64,000 nt of DNA. It comes from Armillaria gallica (lineage: Eukaryota > Basidiomycota > Agaricomycetes > Agaricales > Physalacriaceae). Location: positions 124,001 to 188,000 of the forward strand of contig JBANDB010000011.1 of assembly GCA_037576215.1 (NCBI GenBank). The letters are read 5' to 3'. Made by a program: the position numbers and the translations under genes. Shown piece after piece: positions 1-11,761 of this stretch; within the stretch, counting starts at the first letter, position 1; every line of letters begins with the position of its first letter. The notes under the pieces are model-generated. The model was not told where the DNA came from. It saw nothing but the letters and a program-made list of their open reading frames with translations, and made no database searches.

Positions 1-1
1 T

Positions 2-2427
2 TGTGTTTCTGTCAAGGCCATCAAATATATCCACAAATACATCTACAAGGGCCATGATAGGACTACATTGGAGATTCGGGATCATGATGAGATCAAGGAG
101 TTTCTGGATGCACACTACATCTCTGCTATTGAATCATGCTGGAGAATTCTTTCATTTCAGCTACATCAGGAGGAGCCAAATGTTGTTTGTCTTCAGGTCG
201 ATCTCCCTGATGAACAGCTTATCACATATGATGAGACTGACAGTCCAGAAGAGGTGTTAGCAGCTACAGAGGCAAAGACAACAACTCTGTTACAATGGTT
301 TGATCTCAACAAAAGAGATCCCAGTGCACATCAGTATCTGTATCAAGACATTCCTGCCCACTATACCTGGAACAAGAGCAAGAAATGCTGGAATCCACAT
401 CAAAGATACACAACTATTGGTGTTACTATTGGCCGGATGTATCAGGCTGCCCCCTCATCTGGTGAGCGGTTCTATCTACAGCTTCTTTTGACTGCTGTTG
501 TTGGTGCTCAATCCTTCCAACACTTATGCACTATCAACAATGTAGAGTGTGCTACTTTTAAAGAGGCATGCATTGCTATGGGATTGCTGGAAAATGATAA
601 TGAATGGAGACAATGCTTACAGGAGGCAGCTATTATGCAGTCAGGAGCACAGTTACGATCACTATTTGTGACTCTTCTTCTCTTCTGCCAGCCAGCAAAG
701 CCAGATGAGCTGTGGGAGGAGTTCAAGGAGAACATTTGTGATGATTTGGCATATAAGCTTCACCAACGTGATGTTCCAAATCCAACAGATGCTCAGCTCT
801 ATGATTTTGGTCTTCATCTTATCAATAAGCTTCTTCAATCTCATGGTCATCGTCTCTCTGAGTGGACCCAGATGCCAGCCTCTATGATGGACTGGGCTGC
901 TTATGAAGATAACCCTCTTCTGGCTGCACAGCTCGCCTATGATATCCCATCTCTGCAACAATTAGTTGCAAATAATCTTCAAACATTCAATAAAGAGCAA
1001 AAGACTGCCTATAATACTGTATTTGACTCTGCTATGAATGAACAAGGGAAATTGGTATTTCTGCATAGTGCTGGAGGTGGTGGAAAGACTTTTGTATGCA
1101 ATACTATTGCTGCTGCTATTCGTGCTGAAGGAAAGATTGCATTGACCTGTGCCTCCTCCGGTATATCAGCAATTCTCTTAGTTGGAGGGCATACCAGCCA
1201 CAGCACCTTCAAAATTCCAATTCCCTCATGTGATGATACAACATGCAGCATTCACAGAGGGACTCACTTAGCTGAACTTCTTTGTCGAACCTCTCTCATC
1301 ATTTGGGATAAGGTTCCTATGCAGAACCGACATGATATTGAGACAGTTGATTGTACTCTTCATGATATCTGCAATAAGGATGTTCCTTTTGGTAAAAACT
1401 GTACTTTTTGGTGGTATGTGTGTTTATTCTGAGTTACTATAGATTGTCATTTCTGATTATTTATTTTAGGAGACTTTCATCAGACATTGCCAGTTGTATC
1501 ACGAGGATCACGGGAGCAGATTGTTGCAGCTTCATTTTGCCGTTCATCTTTATGGCCTCACATTGAAGTTATTCATTTAAAGAAAAACATGCACCTGGAT
1601 CAGACTCCTGAAAATGTAGAGTTTGCCTGTTGGCTACTTACTGTTGGTGCAGGTGAAGGACTTACCAATGATCGTACTATCACTCTTCCTGCTTCTATGC
1701 ATCTGGCCAACAATTCACTCTCTGAACTCATTCAATATATCTATCCAAACATTCAAGCTGGCCACTTCCAAGACCACTTTTTTTTAGAACGAACAATTCT
1801 CTCTGGACGCAATGATGATGTTGATAAAATCAATCAACAGGTTCTGGATATGTTTCCAGGACAAGAGACAGTCTATTGGAGTACAGACAAGACAATAGAG
1901 GAAGAGTTGGATGATGCTGCTACTCTTTATCCAGTGGAGTTTCTTCAAAGTTTCAATGCCTCTGGATTGCCACATGCAAAGCTGGCTCTCAAAGTTGGAT
2001 GTCCTCTTATGCTTCTCTGCAATCTGGATCCAGCAAATGGCCTATGCAATGGGACACGGATGATTCTCACACGTTTCCGTCCCCATGTATTGGAATGTCG
2101 TCTTCTCAGTGGTAACAATGCAGGCAAGGCTGTTTTCATCCCACACATTACAATCAATGCAGATACAGCTGAACTTCCTATTGCATTTTCATGTCGCCAA
2201 TTTCCAGTCAGGTTGGCTTTTGCAATGACAATCAACAAGTCTCAAGGACAGTCAGTTACTTATGTTGGATTAGATTTACGTACTCCTGTTTTTTCTCATG
2301 GACAACTGTATGTAGCACTTAGCCATTGCACTTCTGGACAACGGATTTGAGTTCTCTTTCCAGATACAGAAAAAGGTACAAATACTTTGAATATTGTATA
2401 CCCTGAGGCTCTATCTATATATTAATA
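2..2427 (+). pseudogene. Helitron copy 1: Rep C-terminal end plus PIF1-type helicase, 5' cut by window edge
   Basis: Helitron RepHel proteins nick DNA with an HUH endonuclease and unwind it with a PIF1-family helicase during rolling-circle transposition. Frame 2 is open from base 2 at the Rep two-tyrosine motif (YIHKYIYKG) through a linker to the helicase Walker A (AGGGGKT, about 1,070-1,090). A 56-nt intron lies at 1,414-1,469 (GTATGT...TTTTAG); the next exon resumes with the FRQTLPVV-type motif and the C-terminal helicase motifs (NKSQGQS, YVALSHC). Compared with copy 2, two bases are missing near 1,393, which breaks the frame before the intron, and a CGA arginine codon has become TGA at 2,348. 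Similarity to copy 2 stops near 2,427, where copy 2 begins. The HUH domain would lie left of the window. Confidence 0.85.
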
Positions 2428-3284
2428 CAGGTTGATGATGACAAAGATAGCGGACTTTGAAAATTGTGGCCATTGCCAGACCATGGCATTATCTGGCTGA
2501 GTTTCAATTCTGCCGCAATGCCACCCGCAATTTTCGTGCCCTTGCCATCTGCCCCCTGCTCCTGTGCTCCATTTCACGTCCCCTGTGCCGCGTCGCCCCA
2601 GGTAAGCATTAGTTCCTTCTTTGATGATGTTAGCCCATCTGATCACGCTCTTTTAGGCTATTTTGGTACCTTTTTCACGGTACTGCTCATCAATCTTTGA
2701 TGGAGGCTGTTTTTGACTGATTGTCCCTTCAGGTGTTCTTGCCCCGGGTTCCTGTTTGCTCTCACAGGAGTGACTTCCCTTTGCTTCTGGAGTCTGTCTT
2801 TGGTTGCTTTCTGTTCAGATCATTTGCACAGAGTAGATCAAGATGCCGCTGGGTGATCCCCTCAATTTCTGTGTCAAAGCAAAGATGAGAGCTCTCAGAT
2901 TCGGTTCTGAGCCTCTTTCCTTTCTTTAGGGCACAGTTATTGGTGACAAGCCTACCCTCCTGCATGCCTGTGAATAGGGGCCTCTGTCAAGCGCAACGAG
3001 TCAGGGAGATTAGTGTGGCGGGACCGATTGGGTATTTGTGTTTGCACAGATATAGTTGCCCCCCCTTCCATTTGTGGAAGTGTAGCTCCATAACTGCTGT
3101 TGTTGCATCGAATTCCTCTGTACCAAATTTTGTGGTCCGTCTGCGGTCAATTATAGATTTCTACAGTAGAGAGGTTTGTTACTCTGTGATTGAGTCCATT
3201 GCTGCCATCTGTTTGTACCCTGCAATGTATGTGTTTTTTATATCTGATAGATTGGGTGAGATGCTCATAGCTTTCCTCCAACAG
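2428..3284 (+). other. Helitron 5' segment, no confident coding
   Basis: This stretch separates the end of copy 1 from the RepHel frame of copy 2. An open frame runs from about 2,464 and meets a good donor (GTAAGC) after 2,601. A strong acceptor (CTTTCCTCCAACAG) ends at 3,284, just before the RepHel frame, so the region may be a short 5' exon plus a long intron. I do not recognise the peptide it would encode. Confidence 0.35.
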
Positions 3285-6200
3285 GAATCCATCTACACCC
3301 TCCAGGAATGATGCCTTTGACTTTCCTCCCAGTACGCCTGAGCGTGATCATCAGGCAGAGTGGGAGCATGATCATATTCAACATCTTCAAATGACTTCTC
3401 CTTCTCATCATCATGGCCAATCTCCTCATCCAGGTCCTGATCCCAATATTCAACTTCCACATTTTAACATCCCACCTGAGACCCACATTCCATCTCAACT
3501 GGATTGTCCATGTGAACATCCTATGCCTACAGTACCGCCTCATCCTGTTCTTCCCACCAGAGGAGGGTATCGTAGGCAAGCACATGGTGGTGCACCTGGC
3601 AGACAGTTGCCTGCACATGATAATGCTTCTGTTCCGCAGCTTCCTTTGCCACCACAGGGCCATGGGCGTGGTGGTGGATGTAGACATGCACGAGGGAGAG
3701 GAGGTCACAGCCATGGGAATCATCCTCCATGTGCATTGTCACCACCTGATATTGATATGATGAATTCTGTTAATGAATCCTGACAGTCACCACCTCTGCC
3801 TCCACCATCACCTACACCACCACCACCATCACCACCACCACCACCACCTCCTGTACCTCCAGTACCACCTACACCACCACCACCTGTACCACCTACACCA
3901 CCGCGACCAAGGACCATACCTTCCTTACTTCCTTATGTGAGACATCCATATGTTGAACCACATTCTCAGCAGAGTATTGGAAAAATGGAGTGGATTTGTG
4001 AACACTGTGGTGCACCACATTGGTATAATGAGTGTCTCAAGAACAAGTCAAGGACCAGACCCTGTTTTGGCATGTGCTGCTTGCAAGGACAGGTTAAACT
4101 CCCTAATCTCCATCCTGCTCCTGGCATTCTCCGAAATCTTCTGTGTGGCATCAGTCCAATGTCTGATACTTTTATGAAAAATATCCGACAGTACAATGCA
4201 GCTTTAGCATTTACATCAGTGGCTGTAAAGGTGGATGAGGCAGTTACAAATTCTTCTGGACCATACTCCTTCCGTATATCCGGTGAGCTTCACCATCGGA
4301 TGGGATCTCTGCTACCTGGAGAAAACCAAAAGATGTCTTATGCACAGCTGTATATACATGATCCAATGGAGGCATTGGGAATGTGTAATCATCACAATCC
4401 TAATCTGAAGCTTGAGATTATGTCTGCACTGCAGGGATTGCTCCATGATGTAAATCCATATGTCCCATTATATCGACACACCTATCTTATCATGAAGGAC
4501 AAACCCCATGAGGAGTATCCAAATCTTGAAGTGCGACTGCATGTGGGCGATGGCACTGATGGTCGGCGGTACAATCTGCCAACAGTAAATGAGTTGGTTG
4601 CTGTCATTCCTGGAGATGGATCAGAGCCAGTGAAGAATGAACGGGATATTGTCTTACGCATGCATGATCAATCTCTTAAATGCATCAGCCAGCTACATCC
4701 AAGCTATCAGTCTCTTCATTATGTTCTTTTCTTTCCTTATGGAGAACTGGGTTGGAATCAATATATCCCTCTGGAGGAGACAGGAACCCATACAGAGCGT
4801 AAAAAGGTCACCCAACATATGTATTACGCTTATAGTCTTCATGAGCGCCCAACTGTTGAACCAGATGCACCATTGTTTAAAGGAGGGAGCCTGACCCAGC
4901 AGTATGTTGTGGATGCATGGGCCTCAATTGAACAAAGTGATCTCAACTGGGTTCGGAACAATCAGAAAACTATCCGTGCAGATCTGTATAAGGGAGTGGT
5001 GGATGCAGCTACTAATGCAGATGGATTGCAAGACTCTGGCCAGCATATTGTCCTCCCTTCATCACATACCGGCAGTCCCCGTGTGATGTATCAGCTGTAT
5101 CAGGACTCTATGGCAATTTGTAGAGCTTTGCAGAAGCCAGATATCTTTCTTACGATGACGGCAAACCCAAAGTGGCCAGAAAGTTTTGAGGCTCTGAAGC
5201 GTACAGATGGACCTGATCAGAAAGTGGAGGATCGACCTGATATTGTGGCCAGGGTCTTTCAGTTGAAGAAGGAGGCCTTACTGCAGGAAATCAAAAAGGG
5301 TGGAATATTTGGCAAAGTCAGGGCTGTTGTGCATACTATTGAATTTCAGAAGTGTGGACTCCCTCATATGCATCTTCTGATTTTTCTGGATCCAGAAGAC
5401 AAGATTTGCTCACCTGCTGATGCCGATTCAGTCTCATGTGCTCAGATACCTGATCCTGAAACACATCCAATTCTTCATGAGGTGGTTACAAAATGCATGG
5501 TTCATGGTCCCTGTGATCATCGCTGCAAGGGGCCTGATGGTCGCTGTACAAAGAATTTTCCAAAGGAGTCCAATGAGCAGACAGAATTCACCACTGATGG
5601 ATATCCTAATCTGGCACGCCCCAACAATGGTCACGAGTATGTCAAGATCCATGGCAAAACCCGAACTGTCTATACCAACCGTGATATTGTCCCATATAAT
5701 CCCTATCTCAGTGCACGATACAATTGTCACATCAATGTGGAGGTCTGTGTGTCTGTTAAGGCCATAAAATATATCCACAAATACATCTACAAGGGCCACG
5801 ATAGGACTACATTGGAGATTTGGGATCATGATGAGATCAAGGAGTTTCTGGATGCACGTTACATCTCTGCTATTGAGTCATGCTGGAGAATCTTTTCTTT
5901 CTGGCTACATCAGGAGGAGCCAAATGTTGTGCGTCTACAGGTCCATCTTCCTGATGAACATCTCATCACATATGATGAGACCGACAGTCCAGAAGAGATC
6001 TTAGCAGCAGCTGAGGCAAAGACAACAACTCTGTTACAATGGTTCAATCTCAACAAAAAAGATCCCAGTGCACATTGATATCTGTATCAAGATATTCCTG
6101 CCCACTATACCTGGAACAAGAACAAGAAATGCTGGAAGACATGCCAAAGACACACAACTATTGGTGGTACTATTGGCCGAATGTATCAGGCTGCCCCCTC

Positions 6201-8182
6201 ATCTGGCGAGCGGTTCTATCTGTGGCTTCTTTTGACAGCTGTTGCTGGTGCTCAATCTTTCCAACATCTACGCACTGTCAATAATGTGGAGTGTGCTACC
6301 TTCAAGGAGGCATGCATAGCCATGGGTTTGCTGGAAAATGATAATGAATGGAGGCAATGCTTAGAGGAGGCTGCAATTATGCAGTCAGGAGCACAGTTGC
6401 GATCATTATTTGTGACCCTCCTTCTCTTCTGCCAGCCAGCAAAGCCAGATGAGCTGTGGGAGGAGTTCAAGGAGAACATTTGTGATGATCTGGCACACAA
6501 GCTCCGCCAACGTGATGTTCCAAATCCAACAGATGCTCAGCTCTATGATTTTGGTCTTTATCTTATTGGTAAACTCCTTCAATCTCATGGTCATCGTCTC
6601 TCTGAGTGGATCCAGATGCCAGCCTCTACCATGGACTGGGCTGCTTATGAGGATAATCCTCTTCTGGCTGCACAGCTGGCCTATGATATCCCATCTCTGC
6701 AGCAATTAGTTGCTAACAACCTTCAAACATTCAATGAAGAGCAAATGACTGCTTACAATATTGTGGTTGACTCTGCTATGAATGAATGAGGGAAATTGGT
6801 ATTTCTGCATAGTGCTGGAGGTGGTGGAAAGACTTTTGTATGCAATAGGTATGCAATACTATTTCAGCTGCTGTTTGTGCCCAAGGACAGATTGTATTGA
6901 CCTGTGCCTCCTCCGGTATATCAGCAATTCTCTTAGTTGGAGGGCGTACAAGCCACAGCATTTTCAAAATTCCAATTCCCTCACATGATGATACAACATG
7001 CAACGTTCGCAGAGGGACTCATCTGGCTGAACTTCTTTGTCAAACTTCTCTCATCATTTGGGATGAGGTTCCTATGCAGAACCAGCACAATATTGAGACT
7101 GTTGATCATACTCTTCATGATATCTGCAATAAGGATGTTCCTTTTGGTGGAAAAACAGTTCTTTTTGGTGGTATGTGTTTTTACTTTGAGTCATTATAGA
7201 TCATTATTTCTGACTGTTTATTTTAGAAGACTTTCGTCAGACATTGCCAGTTGTTTCGTGAGGATCACGGGAGCAGATTGTCGCAGCTTCATTTCACCGT
7301 TCACCTTTATGGCCTCACATTGAAGTCATCCATTTGAAGAAAAACATGCGCCTGGATCAGACTCCTGAAAATGTAGAGTTTGCACGTTGGCTGCTTACAG
7401 TTGGTGCAGGTGAAGGACTCACTGAAGATTGAACCATCTCTCTTCCTGCTTCCATGCGCCTTGCAGACTCTTCACTTTCTGGGCTCATCAGATACATTTA
7501 TCCAAATATCACAGCTGGCAATTTTCAAGATTGCTTCTTTTTAGAAAGAACAATTCTCTCTGGACACAATGATGATGTTGATGAAGTCAATCAGCAGGTT
7601 CTGGAGATGTTCCCAGGACAGGAGACAGTATATTGGAGTACTGACAAGATGATAGAGGATGAATTGGATGATGCTGCTACTCTCTATCCAGTTGAATTTC
7701 TTCAAAATTTCAATGCCTCCGGTTTACCATGTGCAAAGCTGGCTCTCAAGATTGGATGCCCTCTCATGCTCCTATGCAATCTGGATCCAGCAAATGGCCT
7801 ATGCAATGGGACACGAATGATTCTCACATGCTTTCGTCCTCATGTATTGGAATGCCGTCTTCTCAGTGGCAACAATGCAGGCAAGACCGTCTTCATCCCA
7901 CATATCACAATCAATGCTGATACAGCTGAGCTCCCTATCGCATTTTCACATCGCCAATTTCCAGTCAGGCTGGCTTTTGCAATGACAATCAATAAGTCTC
8001 AAGGCCAGTCAGTTACCTATGTTGGATTGGATTTGCGTACTCCAGTTTTTTCACATGGACAACTCTATGTAGCACTTAGCCGTTGCACTTCTGGACAACG
8101 GATTCGAGTTCTCTTTCCAGATACAGAAAAGTATACAGACACTTTGAATATTGTATATCCTGAGGCTCTATTACCTTCATAA
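3285..8182 (+). pseudogene. Helitron RepHel (HUH Rep + PIF1 helicase), broken
   Basis: Order of parts: a Pro/His-rich N-terminus; an uninterrupted polyproline tract (about 3,784-3,906); a Cys/His region (WICEHCGAPHWYNEC, about 3,988-4,032); the HUH endonuclease core (VHTIEF...GLPHMHLLIFL, about 5,330-5,390); the two-Tyr motif (YIHKYIYKG); and a PIF1 helicase with Walker A near 6,815. A 56-nt intron at 7,171-7,226 sits exactly where copy 1 has one. The frame is broken by TGA at 3,781, 6,076, 6,787, 7,259 and 7,430, and by an 11-bp tandem duplication (GTATGCAATAG) near 6,838-6,848 just after Walker A. The last 243 codons (7,454-8,182) are open and nearly identical to copy 1. The HUH residues survive, but no intact protein can be made. 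Confidence 0.88.
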
Positions 8183-8510
8183 TACATATTTCTTTCTAAA
8201 CTAATAACTGACACTCCTAAGTAATAAGCCAGGTTTGGGGCAGGCCCCAACAAGCCGAAGTCCCATGTTGTAGTCAGGTTTCTGGGACCCGAGGTATGAG
8301 GGTCCGGCAATCGTGACGAAGACATGGGGCATAGGCTTGTTACATTTATAATACATATTTGTTTTTGAACTAACAACTGACACTCCCAAGTAATAAGCCG
8401 GGTTTGGGGCAGGCCCCAACAAGCTGAAGTCCTGTGTCGTAGTCAGGTTGCCGGGACCCGAGGTACAAGGGTCTGGCAATCGTGATGAAGACATGGGGCA
8501 TAGGCTTGTA
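8181..8510 (+). repeat. Two tandem 169-bp units with perfect hairpin, probable Helitron 3' region
   Basis: The unit starting at 8,181 recurs at 8,350 with about 90% identity. Each unit has a perfect hairpin, TTGGGGC-AG-GCCCCAA, and a second dyad, GGGACCC...GGGTC(C/T). The units directly follow the RepHel stop, where Helitrons keep their 3' hairpin. Open frames read on the minus strand here are by-products of the duplication. Confidence 0.6.
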
Positions 8511-8831
8511 TTGCTGAGTCAATAGGAACATTTCATTGCAGATTACATAAGCAAGTGAAGAGAAATAAATAATGTTAGGACTGAGGTTCAAACCAGCAAA
8601 CAAGTACAATAATAATACAAATATACACACATAATATAACCAATAAACTAAGAGGCCTTATGAATGTGAGTCCATTGGGTTATTATGATACGAATGTAGC
8701 TATGACTGACAATAAAGGTGTAATTCTTTTCACTTTGAGTCCTTCAGCTCACAGATTTGAGATGGTTACAGACTTGATCACAATGATATCATATTGAGCC
8801 ATACTACAAATGTCTCGACAAGCTATTTATA
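8511..8831. other. No gene seen
   Basis: AT-rich sequence between the Helitron 3' units and the next decayed gene. It has no long frame, splice signals or recognised repeat. Confidence 0.5.
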
Positions 8832-10804
8832 CTAATAAATGTTAGCTGTGCTATACTTTAAATCCTTCTCAATGCTTTCATCCAAATCTAAGTTGTCTGT
8901 GAGAGAACTGGAATGCTCAACATTCTGTTTATTGCCACCTCTAGCATGAAGCTGATGGCCACCTGGGGCTTTTGGCGCAGTAGCAGCACTATCACCGGGT
9001 GCTCTGACAGACATTCCCATACCATGACCTTTAGTGCTGCCTCAATTCACCTTGCCTCACCCAGAAGTAGGTTTCTTGCTGCCTTGACCTTGACTTCTGG
9101 TGGGTTTGGTAATGGTCTCTTGAGCAGGTGGGCCCACAGAGACAACTGTGACCCCACTGCCAGGAGCCTGATCACCTTTGCTATTCTGAATGGTAGACAG
9201 TTCATCATCAGATACATCCACATAGGTGGGTTCAGGGGAAACAGGGATTGCAGTGTCTTTGGCCTAAGGCAGTGGCATCAGTATGGCTAATGGCATCAAT
9301 GTCGAGGCTGACAAATTCTCCTTGTCAACAGAGGTGTTCACCTCAGTTTCACAATCGAGCTCTGGTTGCTTCAGAGCACACATTATACCATCTTCATCCA
9401 AATGATCTGACTCCTCTCTAGCATCAGCCATGAAACCCAAGTCATGCCCCTTAGCCAAAAAGAGATTTTGGTTAAAATACTGGAGCGTCTTGATGGTTGA
9501 TTGGAAGATGAGAGTCAATTTGATCATCCGTATATAAAATGTGCAGTCTTTCTCATATGGGGTGTGAGTTTTATCACCTCACATTGTAAAGCTAGTGTTG
9601 TGGGACAGTAAATATCGCACCTAGACACAGATGCCAGTAAGTGCTGCCAGGTGCTACCTGAGAGATGGGAGCTCACCACAGTAGCCATGCAAGCAATGGC
9701 ACCAGCTGAGATAGAGGTTACTTCCCAGAGGTCCCTATTGGTAGCCTTTGTCGTCTTATTGGATTGGAGGGATAACTGGCCATATAAAGGGACACTGAGA
9801 AGCTAGAACACATTATTGATATATGTACTAGTATAATGAGACTATTATCATACCTTGACCAAGGCCAGAGCTTGGAAAACATTGGAATCGGCCTTGCTCC
9901 CTTGGCCAATGGGATAGAGAATCTCAGGGCACTGTGTGTATTACTGCTTCTTCTTGTCATATCTTAAAAGGTGCAAGCAGAGCTCATTGCTGATGTGATT
10001 GTATTTGGAGCTGAAGGTGGCATAAGGGATAGGGATATCATTGAAGATACCAGTTGCTGAGCATTTTGCATAGTAAACGAGGTTCACTCTTGCTGACTTT
10101 GCTGCCACTTTCATCTGACATTGCATTGATATTTTATGACAATGCACTTCCAAAAATAAGTATACCATATCTCTTACTTCTTGATAATCATACTCAATCA
10201 TATCATGGAATTTTGCAGGAACAGACTTGTAAAGAGCCTCAATGATCTGCAGGAGAGAAATTTGTTCCTCTGCCTGTCACTTTTGGGTTTTGAAGGCAGT
10301 TCCCATAGCCTCCCTTTTATTGTCATCCATCTGATTGAGACGATCAAGTTCTTCACAAACATGAGCCAGTTCTTCAGCAGCTTTTTCCCATGAATAACTG
10401 AAAACATGTTTCTTCTCCCAAAATATGTTACAGAACATGGTAAGAGACTTTGCACAGTGCTGAAGTTTCTTTGTGTCTTCAGCTGAGAGAAGGCTCTTTT
10501 TATTTTCTTCTGCATCTGATACTGTCGGAGAAGATCCACCTTGAACTGAGGGAGCTGAGGAGCTGGGGCCTCAAGATGCCAATTTGGAGTGAGCTGGCGC
10601 TGGCTGAGTCACCTTGAGAGACCTATTTTCTATAGCTAAGGCTTGGTTTTTTAGCTCAAGAGCCTGTATGGACTGAATCATGAGATGGCGATATCAATAA
10701 AGCTCATTCTGATGCAACAAACACAGATTTGTAAGTCATACCTGAAGCAAGACCTCCATTGAGGCATTCTGAGGAGCCAACGAGTTGCTGGAAGAGTTTG
10801 ACAT
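8832..10804 (-). pseudogene. Decayed multi-exon gene of a mushroom transposon-associated family, function unknown
   Basis: Read on the minus strand, an ATG at 10,804 opens a 21-residue exon (MSNSSSNSLAPQNASMEVLL) followed by a donor GTATGA. Further exons give a coiled-coil-like stretch (ALELKNQALAIENRSLK), an acidic Ser-rich linker, and the core containing KFHDMIEYDYQEVRD and SNELCLHLLRYDKKKQ. A later segment contains NRDLWEVTSISAGAIACMA, which resembles the 'TNGQLW-VT-IT-GAIA' block I remember from a very common, unnamed Agaricomycete protein family linked to CACTA/Plavaka elements. The gene ends near 8,832 after a basic, Gly-rich tail. At least two in-frame TGA codons and undecided exon joins make it a pseudogene. 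The family link is from memory and weak. Confidence 0.5.
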
Positions 10805-11040
10805 GGTAAGAAATGCAAATGAAATGTAGGTGTTGCAAAAAAAGGTGAGTTAATGAGGCAAACAAAAAATTGTCAGAGAAATTGCAGGAATCTTAATAAA
10901 AGGCACCACAAAACATGACATTGTTAGGATGATTTAAATACAACAGAAGAGGTTGCAAAAGGAAAAGAGTAAAAGATGTTATAAATATTACAGAAAACTC
11001 ACATTGACATCTGATTGTACACTACCTAATGTGCAGAACT
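10805..11040. other. Upstream region of the minus-strand gene, nothing recognised
   Basis: AT-rich spacer between the start of the decayed minus-strand gene and the MITE. Only short frames occur. Confidence 0.4.
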
Positions 11041-11043
11041 ACA

Positions 11044-11573
11044 CACTGCATGATGGTCTTAATAATTGGGCCTTGAATATTAAATCTGAACAATATTTAT
11101 TTTCAGTCATTTTCTTGCTTAATATATTGAAGAAATCATTTAAATATCTTCTTAATATTTGAGATTTTATGCAGTTTTGAGGCAATTTTCACAAATATAG
11201 AAAAGATATTAGAAAAGCTTTTACCTATCACTGCATGGAGAAACTAATATTTTAGCTTAAAATATTGGATTCTATAACTATTTATTTTTTCAATATACTA
11301 GACTGAAATATTGAGATAATATTTTTAATATATTTGTAATATTTGAGAAATTTCCAATATTTTTTCAATAAACAAGAATATTGAAATAATATTCAAAATA
11401 ATCTTTTAATATTCCAGCATGGAAGTTGGAAAAAATAAATAATTATAGAATTCAATATTTTAAGCTAAAATATTAGATTCTCCATGCAGTGTATATTAGA
11501 CTCAAATATGATTAAAATATATATCTTTCAAACTTGATATTCAAGCCTTATTTATTGAAGCCATCATGCAGTG
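11044..11573. mobile_element. Outer CACTG-ended MITE with 3-bp target duplication
   Basis: The ends are inverted repeats beginning CACTGCATGATGG. They stay similar (about 75%) over roughly 80 nt and are flanked by a 3-bp duplication, ACA (11,041-11,043 and 11,574-11,576). Without the inserted inner element and its duplication, the outer copy is about 264 bp, nearly the same size as the inner one. CACTG ends with a 2-3 bp duplication fit the CACTA (CMC) superfamily. It is AT-rich with no coding capacity. Confidence 0.85.
11229..11491. mobile_element. Inner MITE (263 bp) nested in the outer copy
   Basis: It has 62-nt terminal inverted repeats starting CACTGCATGGAGAA (11,229-11,290 against 11,430-11,491) with only a few mismatches. 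It is flanked by a 3-bp duplication, TAT (11,226-11,228 and 11,492-11,494). Its ends share CACTGCATG with the outer element, so the two belong to one family. The higher arm identity shows it is the younger insertion. Confidence 0.9.
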
Positions 11574-11602
11574 ACAACTGGAAAAATAAAACAATGAACA
11601 GG

Positions 11603-11761
11603 TTACTTTCTCATGGCCTTTGTCTCTGCCAAATCCTTCTGAATGCTCATGAGTAAAGCAATCATACGGTTGAAGTACGGGGACAAACCCTGGATAACTC
11701 CTAGAATAATCATTTCAGCCATTGTCGGAACTTTGGTAGAGCCTTTTAAGGCAGGTGACAT
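11603..11761 (-). other. Short open reading fragment, possible exon relic
   Basis: A 52-codon minus-strand frame from ATG at 11,761 to TAA at 11,603 contains the amphipathic stretch YFNRMIALLMSIQKDLAETK. It resembles the start of transposon-borne coiled-coil proteins but is too short to assign. Confidence 0.2.

Larger units (their letters stand above)
2428..8510 (+). mobile_element. Helitron copy 2, nearly full length, in tandem with copy 1
   Basis: The element contains a 5' stretch without clear coding, the RepHel gene and a hairpin-bearing tandem repeat at its 3' side. The left edge is set only by the end of similarity with copy 1. The right edge is set by the end of the second 169-bp unit. 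I could not fix the canonical TC and CTRR ends, so both boundaries are approximate. Confidence 0.6.

Noticed and set aside
3265..3723. 152-codon minus-strand frame opposite the Helitron N-terminus
   Set aside because: It is a shadow of the Pro/His-rich RepHel frame, as the plus-strand reading continues into conserved domains.
3784..3917. Poly-Gly minus-strand frame
   Set aside because: Reverse reading of the polyproline tract of RepHel.
8065..8630. Minus-strand frames with repeated SSSRLPDP blocks
   Set aside because: They arise from the two tandem 169-bp Helitron units and have no independent support.
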